From Arthrobacter sp. Hiyo4 (lineage in GTDB: Bacteria; Actinomycetota; Actinomycetes; Actinomycetales; Micrococcaceae), in the NCBI GenBank assembly GCA_002370555.1, contig AP014718.1:1240001-1304000 (forward strand): a DNA stretch of 64,000 nt, read 5' to 3'. The notes below the pieces were generated by a model. That model searched no databases. It was given only the letters and a program-made list of their open reading frames with translations, and was not told where the DNA came from. Both the position numbers and the translations under genes were made by a program. Within the stretch, counting starts at the first letter, position 1; the number at the start of each line of letters is the position of its first letter. Positions 31,445 through 41,390 of this stretch are shown piece after piece.

Positions 31445-31882
31445 GTGGAACCTGGACTGATCAAATGCCCCAGCTGTGGAAAGACCAATCGCGTACCGGC
31501 CGCCGCGTCCGGCCGGCCGCGGTGCGGAAACTGCAAGCAGGGCCTTCCCTGGATTACAGCCGCTGCGGACGATGACTTCGCGGTGGTGGCCGAGCAGTCG
31601 CCGGTTCCCGTGCTGGTTGACTTCTGGGCAGAGTGGTGTGGCCCGTGCCGGATGGTGAGTCCGGTTCTGGACACGTTGGCCACTGAACGGGCCGGCGGGA
31701 TCAAGCTGGTCAAGGTTGACGTTGACCAGTCCCCGCGACTATCCAGCCGGTTCGATATCCAAGCCATCCCCACATTGATGATCATCGACGGCGGCAGGGT
31801 ACTGGCCAGACAGGCCGGGGCGGCACCTGCTGCGGTGTTACGGTCCTGGGTGGACGGCGTGCTGGGCGCCAGCCGCGGCTAG
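31445..31882 (+). CDS. trxC: Thioredoxin with N-terminal zinc ribbon (Trx2/TrxC type)
   Basis: An intact 145-residue protein. The N-terminus carries two cysteine pairs, CPSCGK and CGNC, which form a zinc site in thioredoxin 2. The redox motif WCGPC sits in the thioredoxin domain and the cis-proline motif is AIPTL. It reduces protein disulfides in the cytoplasm; the zinc ribbon often senses oxidation. The GTG start at 31445 is chosen because it begins just before the first cysteine pair. Confidence 0.92.
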   Translation: MEPGLIKCPSCGKTNRVPAAASGRPRCGNCKQGLPWITAAADDDFAVVAEQSPVPVLVDFWAEWCGPCRMVSPVLDTLATERAGGIKLVKVDVDQSPRLSSRFDIQAIPTLMIIDGGRVLARQAGAAPAAVLRSWVDGVLGASRG

Positions 31883-31892
31883 GCTTCCGGTT

Positions 31893-33061
31893 TTACCCGA
31901 CCCGCTTCGGCAGCCTGCCGATACCCTCGACCAAATCGTTGCGGGTACCGCACAGCGCGATCCGCACCCAGCCCTCGCCGATCGAGCCAAAGGCAGTTCC
32001 CGGCGCAAGCGCAACGCCCGAATCGGCCAGGAACCTGCGGCCCAGCTGCGGACGTCCCCGTCGCTGACATGGGAGACGTTGGCCCACAGATAGAAGGCTC
32101 CCTGTGCACTCAGGTACGGGATTCCCTTGGCCGCCAGCAATGCTGAGGCGGCGTCCCGGTTGGTCCGGTAATGGTCATGGGCGTGACGGACGTAGTCCTG
32201 CGGGCCTGTCAGTGCCGCGAGCGCTGCATACTGCGACGGCGAGGCAACGCAGGAGACAATCGCTTCCATCACGTTGTTCATCTTCTGCTCCAGCCCCGGC
32301 GGACAGACCAGGGCGCCGATCCGCAGGCCGGTGAGGCCGTACGTCTTCGAGAGAGTCAGCGACGTGAACACGCGGGCTTCGCCGGGCACGTCGCTGTCGA
32401 ACCGGGCCGGGCTGAGATGGGGAACGTCGTAAGTGAAGGCCTCGTAGCATTCGTCGGAAATGATCCAAAGATCGCGCCTGCGGGCCAGGTCCACAAGTTG
32501 CCGGGTCAGGTCCTCGCCGAGGACGGCGCCCAGCGGGTTGGACGGGGAGTTCAGGATGAGCACCCGGGTCCGGTCCGTGATGAGCGCTTCAATGTCCTGG
32601 ATCCGCGGCTGGAAGTCGTGCTCGGGATACAGCGGGTAGCCCACCGGCACGGCATTCAGGAGCCGGCTGGTCATGGCGAAGGTGGGGTAGCCGGGTTCGG
32701 GATCAGGATCTCGTCACCGGGGAGAGCAGGAGGCTCATGGCGAAGTGCAGGCCCTGTTGCGCCCCGTCCACCACGTAGACGCGCTCGGCACCGAGGCTGG
32801 TGTTGAGTCCGGCGCGTTCACGGAACCGGGTGGCGAACGCTTCACGGAGGGCCGGGATGCCGGCGTTGGGGGTGTAGTTCGTTTCGTCCCGGTCGAGGCA
32901 CGCCATGCCGGCTTCCAGGATATGGCGGGGGAGCGCGAAGCCCGGCTCGCCGATGCTCAGGACGATGGCCCGGGAGTATGCCAGGCGGCCTCGGTGATTT
33001 CTCGGATCTGGTTGACGGGGACGTCGCGCGCGTGCGCCGCAAGCTCAGGCATGGATGCCAT
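31893..33061 (-). CDS. Class I/II PLP aminotransferase, frame broken four times
   Basis: Pieces from several frames give 390 residues. The N-terminus reads MPELAAHARDVPVNQIREI, the arm region TNYTPNAGIPALREAFATR, the middle LILNSPSNPLGAVL and IISDECYEAFTYD. The PLP lysine is in SLTLSKTYGLTGLRIG, with the C-terminal GWVRIALCGTRNDLVEGI. Breaks lie near 32975, 32705 (two) and 32040. The true stop is at 31893. The start is ATG 33061 or 33052. The amino acid substrate is unknown. It is divergent from truB (60 bp). Confidence 0.88.
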
Positions 33062-33121
33062 CCTAGCCGCCACCCGCGCACCTGGGCGGGGACCGTCGTC
33101 AGCGCCGATATACTGGGAAGC

Positions 33122-34119
33122 GTGCTTTCTGGACTGGTGATAGTGGACAAACCGCAGGGATGGACCAGCCATGATGTGGTTGGTCGGATGCGGCGTCTCG
33201 CCGGGACCCGGAAAGTGGGGCACGCCGGCACCCTTGATCCCATGGCTACCGGCGTCCTGGTGGTCGGCATTAACAAGGCCACCCGGCTCCTGACCTACAT
33301 CGTGGGCACGTCCAAGACGTATACGGCAACCATCCGATTGGGCCAGTCCACCATCACGGACGACGCCGAAGGTGACGTGATTGCCGCCGTCAGTGCCGCC
33401 GCCGTCGCCGATGAAGCAATTCACGACGGCGTCGCCGGCCTCACGGGTGAAATCCAGCAGGTGCCCAGCAGCGTCAGCGCCATCAAAGTCAACGGTGAAC
33501 GCGCCTACGCCCGGGTCCGCTCCGGTGAAGAGGTAAAGCTCGCGGCGCGCCCAGTAACCATCCACCGTTTCGAAGTTCACGCCATCAACCGGGAAGCGGG
33601 CGGCGACGTCGTGGACATTAATGTCACCGTTGAGTGCTCATCCGGTACCTATATCCGCGCCCTCGCCCGGGACCTGGGCGACGGGCTGGGAGTGGGCGGC
33701 CATCTTACCGCCCTCCGCCGGACCCATGTTGGCCCCTACTCGCTGGACCAGGCCCGGACGTTGGAACAGTTGGCCGAGGAGCTGAATGTCCTGGAGATGT
33801 CCCAAGCTGCCCGGGCACTGATGCCTAACCGCGAACTCACAGTGGAGGAGGCCACCGAGATTTCCTTCGGACGCCGGATCGCAGCGGGATCGGAAGCAGG
33901 AGATCCCGCGGCTGCCACCACTGAACACCCAGCGGCAGCGTTCGCGCCGGACGGCAGCCTCGTGGCGCTCCTGGCGGACTCCGGAAACTTTGCCAAGCCT
34001 GTCCTGGTATTCGCGCCGGGCAACGGTGCGTCCGAAAAAACTGCCCCTCGGAATGCTGCGCCCGAGAATGCTGCGCCCGCGAATGTTGTGCCTGAGGATG
34101 CTGCGGGCGGGACGCCTAG
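33122..34119 (+). CDS. truB: tRNA pseudouridine(55) synthase, one base missing
   Basis: Makes pseudouridine 55 in the T-loop of tRNAs. The start is GTG 33122 (SGLVIVDKPQGWTSHDVV). The catalytic aspartate is in HAGTLDPMATGVLV; CSSGTYIRALARDLG and the C-terminal region follow. A Pro/Asn/Ala repeat tail is encoded by 15-base units. One G is missing at 34109-34111; restoring it gives EDAAGGDA and the stop TAG 34117-34119 (332 residues). Without the correction the frame runs into the next gene. Confidence 0.94.
34051..34107 (+). repeat. 15-bp tandem repeat coding the TruB tail
   Basis: Four imperfect 15-base units begin at 34051, 34066, 34081 and 34096, with core GAATGCTGCGCC. Each codes a five-residue unit of the type Asn-Ala-Ala-Pro-Glu. 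The period keeps the reading frame, so copy number could vary between strains without damage. Confidence 0.75.
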
Positions 34120-34121
34120 GC

Positions 34122-34474
34122 ATGGACGCCTATTTCTACATCATCCTGGTGGTCGGCCTGCTCTCCAGCGGAATCTGTCTCGGTGCGGGCATCCTGAAAA
34201 AAGCCCCAGCGACCTCACCATCCTGTCCGTTGCCGCCGTCGAGCTGGCGCTGCTGGTTTACCTGGTGGGTTCGATCGTGCGGGTGATCGCGGGCGAACCG
34301 ATTGCCGGGGAAGCCTGGGAATTCTGGGGATACCTGGCCACAGCGATGCTCCTGCCGCCGGCAGCCGTGTACTGGTCCATCCTGGAACGGACCCGCTGGA
34401 GCAACTTTGTCCTCGCCGCCGTCGGTGTCACGGCCTTGGTGATGGCCGCCCGCATGAACCAGATCTGGTACTGA
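34122..34474 (+). CDS. Small integral membrane protein, frame broken in an A run
   Basis: Starts at ATG 34122, two bases after the truB stop. The poly-A run 34197-34202 lacks one A; correction gives LKKSPSDLTILSVAAVELALL and 117 residues. Four hydrophobic segments are visible (YIILVVGLLSSGICLGAGIL, LSVAAVELALLVYLVGSIV, WEFWGYLATAMLLPPAAVYW, FVLAAVGVTALVMAARM). The family is unrecognised; it resembles small uncharacterised actinobacterial membrane proteins found beside truB/ribF. Confidence 0.75.
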
Positions 34475-34475
34475 A

Positions 34476-34945
34476 ATGGAAGAAGTACGAAACGTGAAAT
34501 CACCTCGTTCCGAAGCCGCCCGTGCCAAGGCAGATGCCAAGGCCGGCGCCAAGGACACCCGGAACACCGGCCCGGACGCCTGCTTATCGCCGTCTATGCA
34601 GTGTTTGCCATTTCGGCCACCGCACGCGCCGGTTACCAGATCCTGACCAAGTTCTCCGAAGCCCCGCTCGCCTACCTGCTTTCCGCGTTCGCGGCGCTGG
34701 TCTATGTTGTGGCAACGGTGTCCCTGGCCAAGCCCGGCCGCACCTGGTTCAAGATCTCGCTGGCCGCCGTCCTGGTGGAGCTCGTCGGAGTGCTGGTGGT
34801 GGGGGCGTTGAGCGTGTTTGATTCTGTGGCGTTCCCGCATGAGACCGTCTGGTCCCTTTTTGGCCGGGGGTACGCGTTCATTCCGCTGCTGCTGCCTGTC
34901 CTGGGTCTGGTGTGGCTGTACCGGCGCCGGCCGAACCAGCAGTAG
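34476..34945 (+). CDS. Membrane protein of unknown function, frame broken once
   Basis: The start is ATG 34476 (or in-frame GTG 34494), one base after the previous stop. A basic, Lys/Ala-rich N-terminus leads into four membrane helices (LLIAVYAVFAISATARAGYQ, LAYLLSAFAALVYVVATV, FKISLAAVLVELVGVLVVGA, FIPLLLPVLGLVWLYRRR). One C is missing at 34571-34573. Corrected length is 156 residues. It forms a tight pair with the preceding membrane gene. No function can be given. Confidence 0.72.
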
Positions 34946-35128
34946 ACCGCACCAGCAGCAAACAGCACCAGCGATCGGCCGCCGCGGTCGGGCCTCCGGA
35001 CATGTCTGCGCGTGGCATCCAGTTGGCCCGGCGCCGTCCGGCAGCCATCCTGAATGCGGGTAATCTAGAGAGTTCCGGCGCCGGTGCGTCGGAGAGATGT
35101 CAGTTTTAGGCAGTAAAAGGCGAGGGTG

Positions 35129-36110
35129 ATGGTCTACATCTGGAACGATCCGTCCGAGGTCCCAGCGGACTTTGGTCCCTCCGTTGTCACTTTTGGCAAC
35201 TTCGATGGCGTCCATCGCGGACACCAGCAAGTGCTTTCCGAGCTAATCCGCTCGGCCCGCTTCAACGGGACTAAGGCCGTTGCCGTCACCTTTGACCCGC
35301 ACCCGGCCCTGATCCACCGCCCGGAGTCCGCGCCTGAAATGATCATGGGCCTGCAGGACAAGCTGGTGGCGCTGGGGGAGCTGGGCCTGGATGCCATTTT
35401 GGTGATGAAGTACTCGCTGAACCTTGCCAGCCTCACCCCTGAGGAATTTGTGGGCCAGGTCCTGGTGGACAGCCTGCATGCCAGCCATGTGGTGATCGGT
35501 CACGATTCCCGGTTCGGCCGCGGCAACTCCGGTGACCTTGACACCATGAAGCAGCTGGGCGAAAAGTTCGACTTCGATGTCCAGGTCATCAGCGAGTTCG
35601 GTTCGGAAGGCTACCCGCTGCATGACGACGACGGCACCGACCGCCGCTGTTCCTCCACCTGGGTGCGCGAAGCATTGCAGGAGGGCGACGTCGCCACCGC
35701 CGCCGCGGTGCTGGGACGGCCCACCGCATGCGCGGCGAGGTCGTCCACGGTGCCGCCCGCGGCCGCGTGCTCGGGTTCCCCACCGCAAACCTTGCCCATG
35801 AGGCCACCGGGTTCATCCCGCGGACGGCATCTACGCCGGCTGGCTGGTGGACCAGGCGGGCACTCGCTGGCCGGCGGCCATCTCGGTGGGGTCCAATCCT
35901 ACGTTCGACGGCGTCAGCCGCCAGGTCGAAGCCCATGTGATTGACCGTCCGCACGAGGCCGTGGAGGATTTCGATCTGTACGGCCAGACAGTAGTGGTCG
36001 AATTTGTTGCCCGGCTCCGCGGCATGGTGGCATACCGTGGGCCGGAGGCGCTTGTTGACCAGATGCGTCTGGACGTTATTCAGGCCCACGATCTCCTGGT
36101 GCGGCGCTGA
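35129..36110 (+). CDS. ribF: Riboflavin kinase/FAD synthetase, two bases missing
   Basis: A bifunctional enzyme making FMN and then FAD. The N-terminal FAD synthetase domain has TFGNFDGVHRGHQQVL and VTFDPHP. The C-terminal kinase domain has the motif GFPTANL and the late SVGSNPTFDG. C runs at 35720-35722 and 35817-35819 each lack one base; correction gives 327 residues. The truB-ribF neighbourhood is conserved, here with two membrane genes between. Confidence 0.94.
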
Positions 36111-36150
36111 GCCGGTCCCACCCGCACCGAACACCCAGAGAGGCAGCACC

Positions 36151-37005
36151 GTGGCCGTCGAGAAGAACACCCGCAAGCTGGACAAAGGCATAGTCCGCGA
36201 TTTCAGTTCCCGGATGAGCTACGCGTCCTACCTCCAGCTGCCCACCCTGCTCAGCGCACAGCAACCTGTCAGCACGCCCGAACACCACGACGAGCTGCTG
36301 TTCATCATCCAGCACCAGACCACCGAGCTGTGGCTGAAGCTGGTGCTGCATGAGCTCCGCAGCGCGGCAGCCTGGCTGCGCGCAGACGATCTCGGCTCCG
36401 CCCTCAAGGGCATCGCCCGGGTCAAACACATCCAAAAAACGCTGACGGAGCAGTGGTCCGTCCTGGCCACGCTGACGCCCACGGAGTACTCCCAGTTCCG
36501 CGGGTTCCTGGGCAACTCCTCCGGATTCCAGTCCAGCCAATACCGGGCCGTGGAGTTTATTCTCGGAAACAAGAACCGAAAAATGCTGCCGGTCTTCGAA
36601 TCTGACCCGGAAGCGCACGCCATGCTGGAGGACGTGCTTAAGGCGCCCAGCATCTACGACGAGTTCCTGGCCTATCTGGCCCGGCAGGGCTTCGACGTGC
36701 CACAGTCCGTCCTGGAGCGGGACGTCACCCGTGCCCACGAGTTCTGCCCTGAGCTGGTGCCGCTGTTCAAGCACATCTACGAAAACGCCGCCGCTAACTG
36801 GGGTGCCTACGAGGCGTGCGAGGAACTGGTGGACCTTGAGGATAATTTCCAGCTCTGGCGGTTCCGGCACCTGCGAACCGTTCAGCGGACCATCGGGATG
36901 AAATCAGGAACCGGGGGATCCAGCGGCGCTGCCTTCCTGCAGAAGGCCCTTGAGTTGACCTTCTTCCCGGAACTGTTCGCGGTACGGACGGAGATCGGCC
37001 AGTGA
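36151..37005 (+). CDS. kynA: Tryptophan 2,3-dioxygenase
   Basis: An intact 284-residue haem dioxygenase that opens the indole ring of tryptophan to N-formylkynurenine. The substrate region DELLFIIQHQTTELWLKL holds a conserved histidine, and FRGFLGNSSGFQSSQYR and FRHLRTVQRTIG are family hallmarks; the latter carries the haem-ligand histidine. The C-terminal GTGGSSGAAFLQKAL loop closes the active site. GTG at 36151 follows the ribF stop by 40 bp. It is coupled to kynU. Confidence 0.94.
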   Translation: MAVEKNTRKLDKGIVRDFSSRMSYASYLQLPTLLSAQQPVSTPEHHDELLFIIQHQTTELWLKLVLHELRSAAAWLRADDLGSALKGIARVKHIQKTLTEQWSVLATLTPTEYSQFRGFLGNSSGFQSSQYRAVEFILGNKNRKMLPVFESDPEAHAMLEDVLKAPSIYDEFLAYLARQGFDVPQSVLERDVTRAHEFCPELVPLFKHIYENAAANWGAYEACEELVDLEDNFQLWRFRHLRTVQRTIGMKSGTGGSSGAAFLQKALELTFFPELFAVRTEIGQ

Positions 37006-38256
37006 GCAGTGGAATGGACGCGAACATGGAGAATCACGACGCCGCCGCCCTCCTTGAGCAGGCCGCGCAACTGGATGCAGGCGACCCTTGGCGCGCTACC
37101 GCAGCCTCTTCATCGGCACGGACACGGACCTTTCCTACCTCGACGGCAATTCCCTGGGCCGCCCGCTGAAGCGGACCCAGAGGGACATCAGCACCTTTAT
37201 CGAAGAAGGCTGGGGCGGCCGGCTCATCCGTGGCTGGGATGAGGAATGGCTGGACCTGCCCCAGACCATCGGCGATCAGCTGGGCCGCGCTGTCCTCGGC
37301 GCAGCCCCGGGCCAGACCGTCATCGCCGATTCCACCACGGTGGTGCTCTACAAACTGATCCGCGCCGCGCTGGCCACCGTGGCTGACACCGCCCGCACGG
37401 AAATCGTCCTGGACACGGATAACTTCCCCACGGACCGCTACCTGGTAGAGGGTATCGCCCTCGAGGAAGGCCTGACCCTGCGGTGGATAGAAGCCGATCC
37501 TACGTCCGGGGTCACCGTCGAACAGGTGCGGGACGCAACCGGCCCGGCCACCGCCGTCGTACTTTTGAGCCATGTGGCCTACCGCTCAGGCTTCCTGGCC
37601 GACCTTCCGGCATCACGGAAGTTGCACACGGTGCGGGGCGGTGGTGGTCTGGGACCTGTGCCACTCCGCTGGATCCGTGGAGCTGGACCTGGACGGGGCA
37701 AACGTGGATTTTGCCGCGGGCTGCACCTACAAGTACCTCAACGGGGGACCAGGCTCGCCGGCGTTCGCATACGTCAATGGCAGGCACCTGCCCGGTCTGA
37801 AACAGCCGATCTGGGGCTGGATGGGACGCAAGGACGCGTTCGAGATGGCCGCAGGCTACGAGCCGGCGCCCGGGATCCGGAGTTTCCTCAGCGGCACCCG
37901 GCCATCTTCGGGATGTTGGCCATGCGCGGCACCCTGGACCTCATCGAAGAGGCCGGCATGGCTGCCATTAGGGAGAAGTCCCTGAAACTCACGGCCTACG
38001 CCGTGCAGCTGGTTGAGGCGTGGCTGGAACCGGCGGGCGTGCAGCTGGCGTCGCCGCGTGAGCCGGAGCTTCGCGGGAGCCACATCACCCTGGATCATCC
38101 GGCGTTCCGGAACGTGACGGCGGCGCTGTGGGAACAGGACGTCATCCCGGACTTCCGCGCCCCACACGGGATCCGCGTGGGCTGTCGCCCTTGAGTACCA
38201 GCTTCGCGGAGCTGTTCCGGGGGATGGCCGCCATCCGGGATCAGTTGCTTCGCTGA
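37002..38256 (+). CDS. kynU: Kynureninase, five bases missing
   Basis: PLP enzyme cleaving kynurenine to anthranilate and alanine. GTG 37002 overlaps the kynA stop (GTGA); ATG 37014 is the in-frame alternative. DGNSLGRPLKRTQRD, VVVWDLCHSAGSVELDL and the lysine motif TYKYLNGGPGSPAF are diagnostic. Breaks are at 37085-37087, 37609-37610, 37635-37638, 37897-37899 and 38179-38181. Corrected length is 415 residues. With kynA it turns tryptophan into anthranilate; no kynurenine formamidase gene is next to them. Confidence 0.93.
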
Positions 38257-38329
38257 GCTACAGGCATTTTGGGGATGGCCTTTTGCTGACGGTTTTTGGG
38301 GACGGCCGCGGCTGACGGCGGCGGCTGTT

Positions 38330-38358
38330 TCGACAAGATTGCGGCGGGCCGGTAAACT
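38330..38358 (+). promoter_or_regulatory. Predicted promoter of rpsO
   Basis: TCGACA at 38330-38335 and TAAACT at 38353-38358 are separated by 17 bases, a good sigma-70-like spacing. They lie about 140 bases before the rpsO start, leaving a leader long enough for regulation by S15. Confidence 0.5.
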
Positions 38359-38498
38359 AGCAGATGGATCCGGCTGCAGTCCGTGGCGGCTGGTTCCTGC
38401 CCTGTGTGGAATTCCCTGGTTTCCGGGGGATTCCCGCGCGGGCAGACCCGGCAGTGAAGTACTGAATCGGGCCTCACGGCACATCTCTAGGAGTTATT

Positions 38499-38768
38499 GT
38501 GGCACTTGACGCCGCTGTAAAGCAGTCCATCATCCAGGATTTTGCAACGTCCGAGGGCGACACCGGTTCGCCGGAGGTCCAGGTTGCAGTCCTGACTCAG
38601 CGGATCAAGGATCTGACTGAGCACATGAAGGTGCACAAGCACGATTACCACACCCAGCGCGGTCTGCTGGCCATGGTTGGTCGTCGCAAGCGTATGCTCA
38701 CCTACCTCAAGAACACTGACATCACCCGCTACCGTGCGCTCATCGAGCGTCTCGGCCTGCGCCGCTAG
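38499..38768 (+). CDS. rpsO: 30S ribosomal protein S15
   Basis: An intact 89-residue S15, binding the central domain of 16S rRNA. The sequence [34 protein letters not shown] and RRKRMLTYL is standard. The GTG start is preceded by TAGGAG at a good distance. It is followed by a hairpin and then pnp, the widespread rpsO-pnp arrangement. Confidence 0.97.
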   Translation: MALDAAVKQSIIQDFATSEGDTGSPEVQVAVLTQRIKDLTEHMKVHKHDYHTQRGLLAMVGRRKRMLTYLKNTDITRYRALIERLGLRR

Positions 38769-38780
38769 TCAGCATTAAGG

Positions 38781-38816
38781 GGCGGCCCTTCCGTGACGGA
38801 AAGGGCCGCCTTCTTC
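38781..38816 (+). terminator. Hairpin terminator/attenuator after rpsO
   Basis: GGCGGCCCTT at 38781-38790 pairs with AAGGGCCGCC at 38801-38810, with an inner CCG/CGG stem and TGA loop, followed by TTCTTC. It can stop rpsO transcripts or act as the RNase-processed stem between rpsO and pnp. Confidence 0.8.
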
Positions 38817-39014
38817 AGAAGAAAACTAAACAGGAGGATCAACCGCATCACGCATTCGCGGTCCTCGGTAGTGATCCCCGGGAACGGCTTCGAAGAATGA
38901 AGCCCCGGCCCGTGGGTCTCGATCGATGACCGGGTGCAGTGCAGGCCAGTAGACAGATGCTGGCTTGGGTTGATGCGGCTGGACTCCGTGAAACAAGAAA
39001 CGGAGGTGACTCTC

Positions 39015-41266
39015 TTGGAGGGTCCCGAAATCCAGTTCTCAGAAGCAGTCATTGACAATGGCCGCTTTGGCAAGCGTGTAATCCGCTTTGAAACCGGCCG
39101 TCTTGCCAAGCAGGCAGCCGGCGCAGCCATGGTGTACATCGACGAAGACACCGCACTGCTGTCCGCCACCACCGCAGGCAAGCACCCGCGCGAAGGCTTC
39201 GACTTCTTCCCGCTGACGGTTGATGTTGAAGAGCGCATGTACGCCGCCGGCCGTATCCCGGGCTCTTTCTTCCGCCGTGAAGGCCGCCCGTCCACCGAGG
39301 CCATCCTGGCCTGCCGCCTTATGGACCGCCCGCTGCGTCCGGCCTTCGTCAAGGGCCTGCGCAACGAGGTCCAGATCGTGGTGACCGTCCTGGCCATCAA
39401 CCCGGACGAGCTCTACGACGTGGTGGCCATCAATGCCTCCTCCATGTCCACCCAGCTCTCCGGCCTGCCGTTCTCCGGCCCGATCGGCGGCGTCCGCGTT
39501 GCCCTCGTCGCTGACGAGCACGGTTCGCAGTGGGTCGCTTTCCCCAAGCACTCCCAGCTCGAGAACTCCGTGTTCAACATGGTTGTAGCCGGCCGTGTTG
39601 CCGGTGACGACGTCGCCATCATGATGGTCGAAGCCGAAGCAACCGACAACTCCTGGAACCTCATTAAGGAACAGGGCGCCACCGCTCCCACCGAAGAGGT
39701 TGTCTCCGAGGGCCTTGAGGCTGCCAAGCCGTTCATCAAGGCGCTCTGCGACGCCCAGGCTGACCTGGCTGCACGCGCTGCCAAGCCCACCGTTGAGTTC
39801 CCGGTCTTCCTGGACTACCAGGATGACGTCTACGCCGCTGTTGAGTCCGCTGCCGCTGAGAAGCTGGCCGCTATCTTCCAGATCGCCGACAAGCAGGAAC
39901 GCGATACTGCAACGGATTCGCTCAAGGACGAAGTCACGTCTTCCCTGGCCGGCCAGTTCGAAGGCCGCGACAAGGAGCTGTCCGCAGCATTCCGCTCGGT
40001 CACCAAGCAGGTTGTGCGCCAGCGCATCCTCAAGGACCAGATCCGCATCGACGGCCGTGGCCTGACGGACATCCGCCAGCTCACCGCCGAGGTTGAGGTT
40101 CTGCCCCGCGTGCACGGCTCGGCAATCTTCGAGCGCGGCGAAACCCAGATCATGGGTGTCACCACGCTGAACATGCTCAAGATGGAACAGCAGATCGATT
40201 CGCTGTCGCCCGTCACGCGCAAGCGCTACATGCACAACTACAACTTCCCGCCGTACTCCACCGGGGAGACCGGCCGCGTGGGTTCCCCAAGCGCCGCGAA
40301 ATCGGCCACGGCGCCCTCGCCGAGCGCGCCATCATGCCGGTGCTGCCGTCCCGTGAGGAATTCCCCTACGCGATCCGCCAGGTGTCTGAGGCTCTCAGCT
40401 CCAACGGTTCGACGTCGATGGGTTCCGTCTGCGCTTCGACGCTGTCCCTGCTTAATGCAGGTGTGCCGTTGAAGGCAGCTGTTGCAGGTATCGCCATGGG
40501 CCTGGTCTCCGACCAGGTTGACGGCCAGACCCGTTACGCAGCCCTGACCGATATCCTCGGCGCCGAAGATGCTTTCGGCGACATGGACTTCAAGGTTGCC
40601 GGCACCGCCGAATTCGTGACGGCCATCCAGCTGGACACGAAGCTCGACGGCATCCCCGCTTCCGTGCTGGCAGCAGCGCTGAAGCAGGCCCGCGAAGCCC
40701 GCCTGCACATCCTGGACGTCCTGAACTCCGCGATCGACACCCCGGATGAGCTCTCCGAGTTCGCGCCACGCGTCATCGCGGTCAAGATCCCGGTTGACAA
40801 GATCGGCGAGGTCATTGGGCCCAAGGGCAAGATGATCAACCAGATCCAGGAAGACACCGGCGCGGACATCTCCATCGAGGATGACGGCACGGTCTACATT
40901 GGCGCTACCAACGGTCCGTCTGCTGACGCAGCGCGCTCCGCCATCAACGCCATTGCCAACCCGCAGATCCCGGAAATCGGCGAGCGTTACCTGGGTACGG
41001 TCGTCAAGACCACCACCTTCGGCGCCTTCATTTCCCTGACTCCGGGCAAGGACGGCCTGCTGCACATCTCCGAGCTGCGCAAGCTGGCCAACGGCAAGCG
41101 CGTGGACAACGTTGATGACGTGGTTTCCGTCGGCCAGAAGATCCAGGTGGAAATCACCAAGATCGATGACCGTGGAAAGCTGTCGCTGTCCCCCGTAGTG
41201 GCTGAAGAAGAAGGCGCCGAGAGCGTTGACGCTTCCGCCGCAGAGGGCGCTGCCGAAGCGGAGTAG
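39015..41266 (+). CDS. pnp: Polyribonucleotide nucleotidyltransferase, one base missing
   Basis: A phosphorolytic 3'-5' exoribonuclease of the RNA degradosome. It has two RNase PH domains (residues about 10-240 and 330-560), a KH domain ([16 protein letters not shown]) and a C-terminal S1 domain ([20 protein letters not shown]). A TTG start at 39015 is chosen because GGAGG at 39002-39006 is ideally spaced for it; GTG 39006 lies inside that site. One C is missing at 40285-40288. Corrected length is 750 residues. Confidence 0.95.
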
Positions 41267-41308
41267 TCCGCTGACGCGGAGTAGCATCCTGCTCCACACA
41301 GCATGAAT

Positions 41309-41343
41309 CGGCGGGGCCGGTGGATGATCCACCGGCCCCGCCG
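41309..41343. terminator. Perfect 16-bp hairpin after pnp
   Basis: Bases 41309-41324 pair without mismatch with 41328-41343 around a TGA loop; the stem is mostly G and C. No T run follows, so it may act as a strong pause or RNA-stabilising 3' end rather than a classic terminator. It separates pnp from the M16 protease gene. Confidence 0.75.
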
Positions 41344-41390
41344 CTGTTACGATGGCAGCCAGATCCGGCTGCCGCTCCTGAAAGGCTTCA

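Noticed and set aside
32978..34474. A single open frame that appears to fuse TruB to a downstream membrane protein
   Set aside because: The fusion needs a missing base at 34109-34111 and another in the A run 34197-34202. Restoring them gives a normal TruB stop at 34117 and a separate ATG at 34122.
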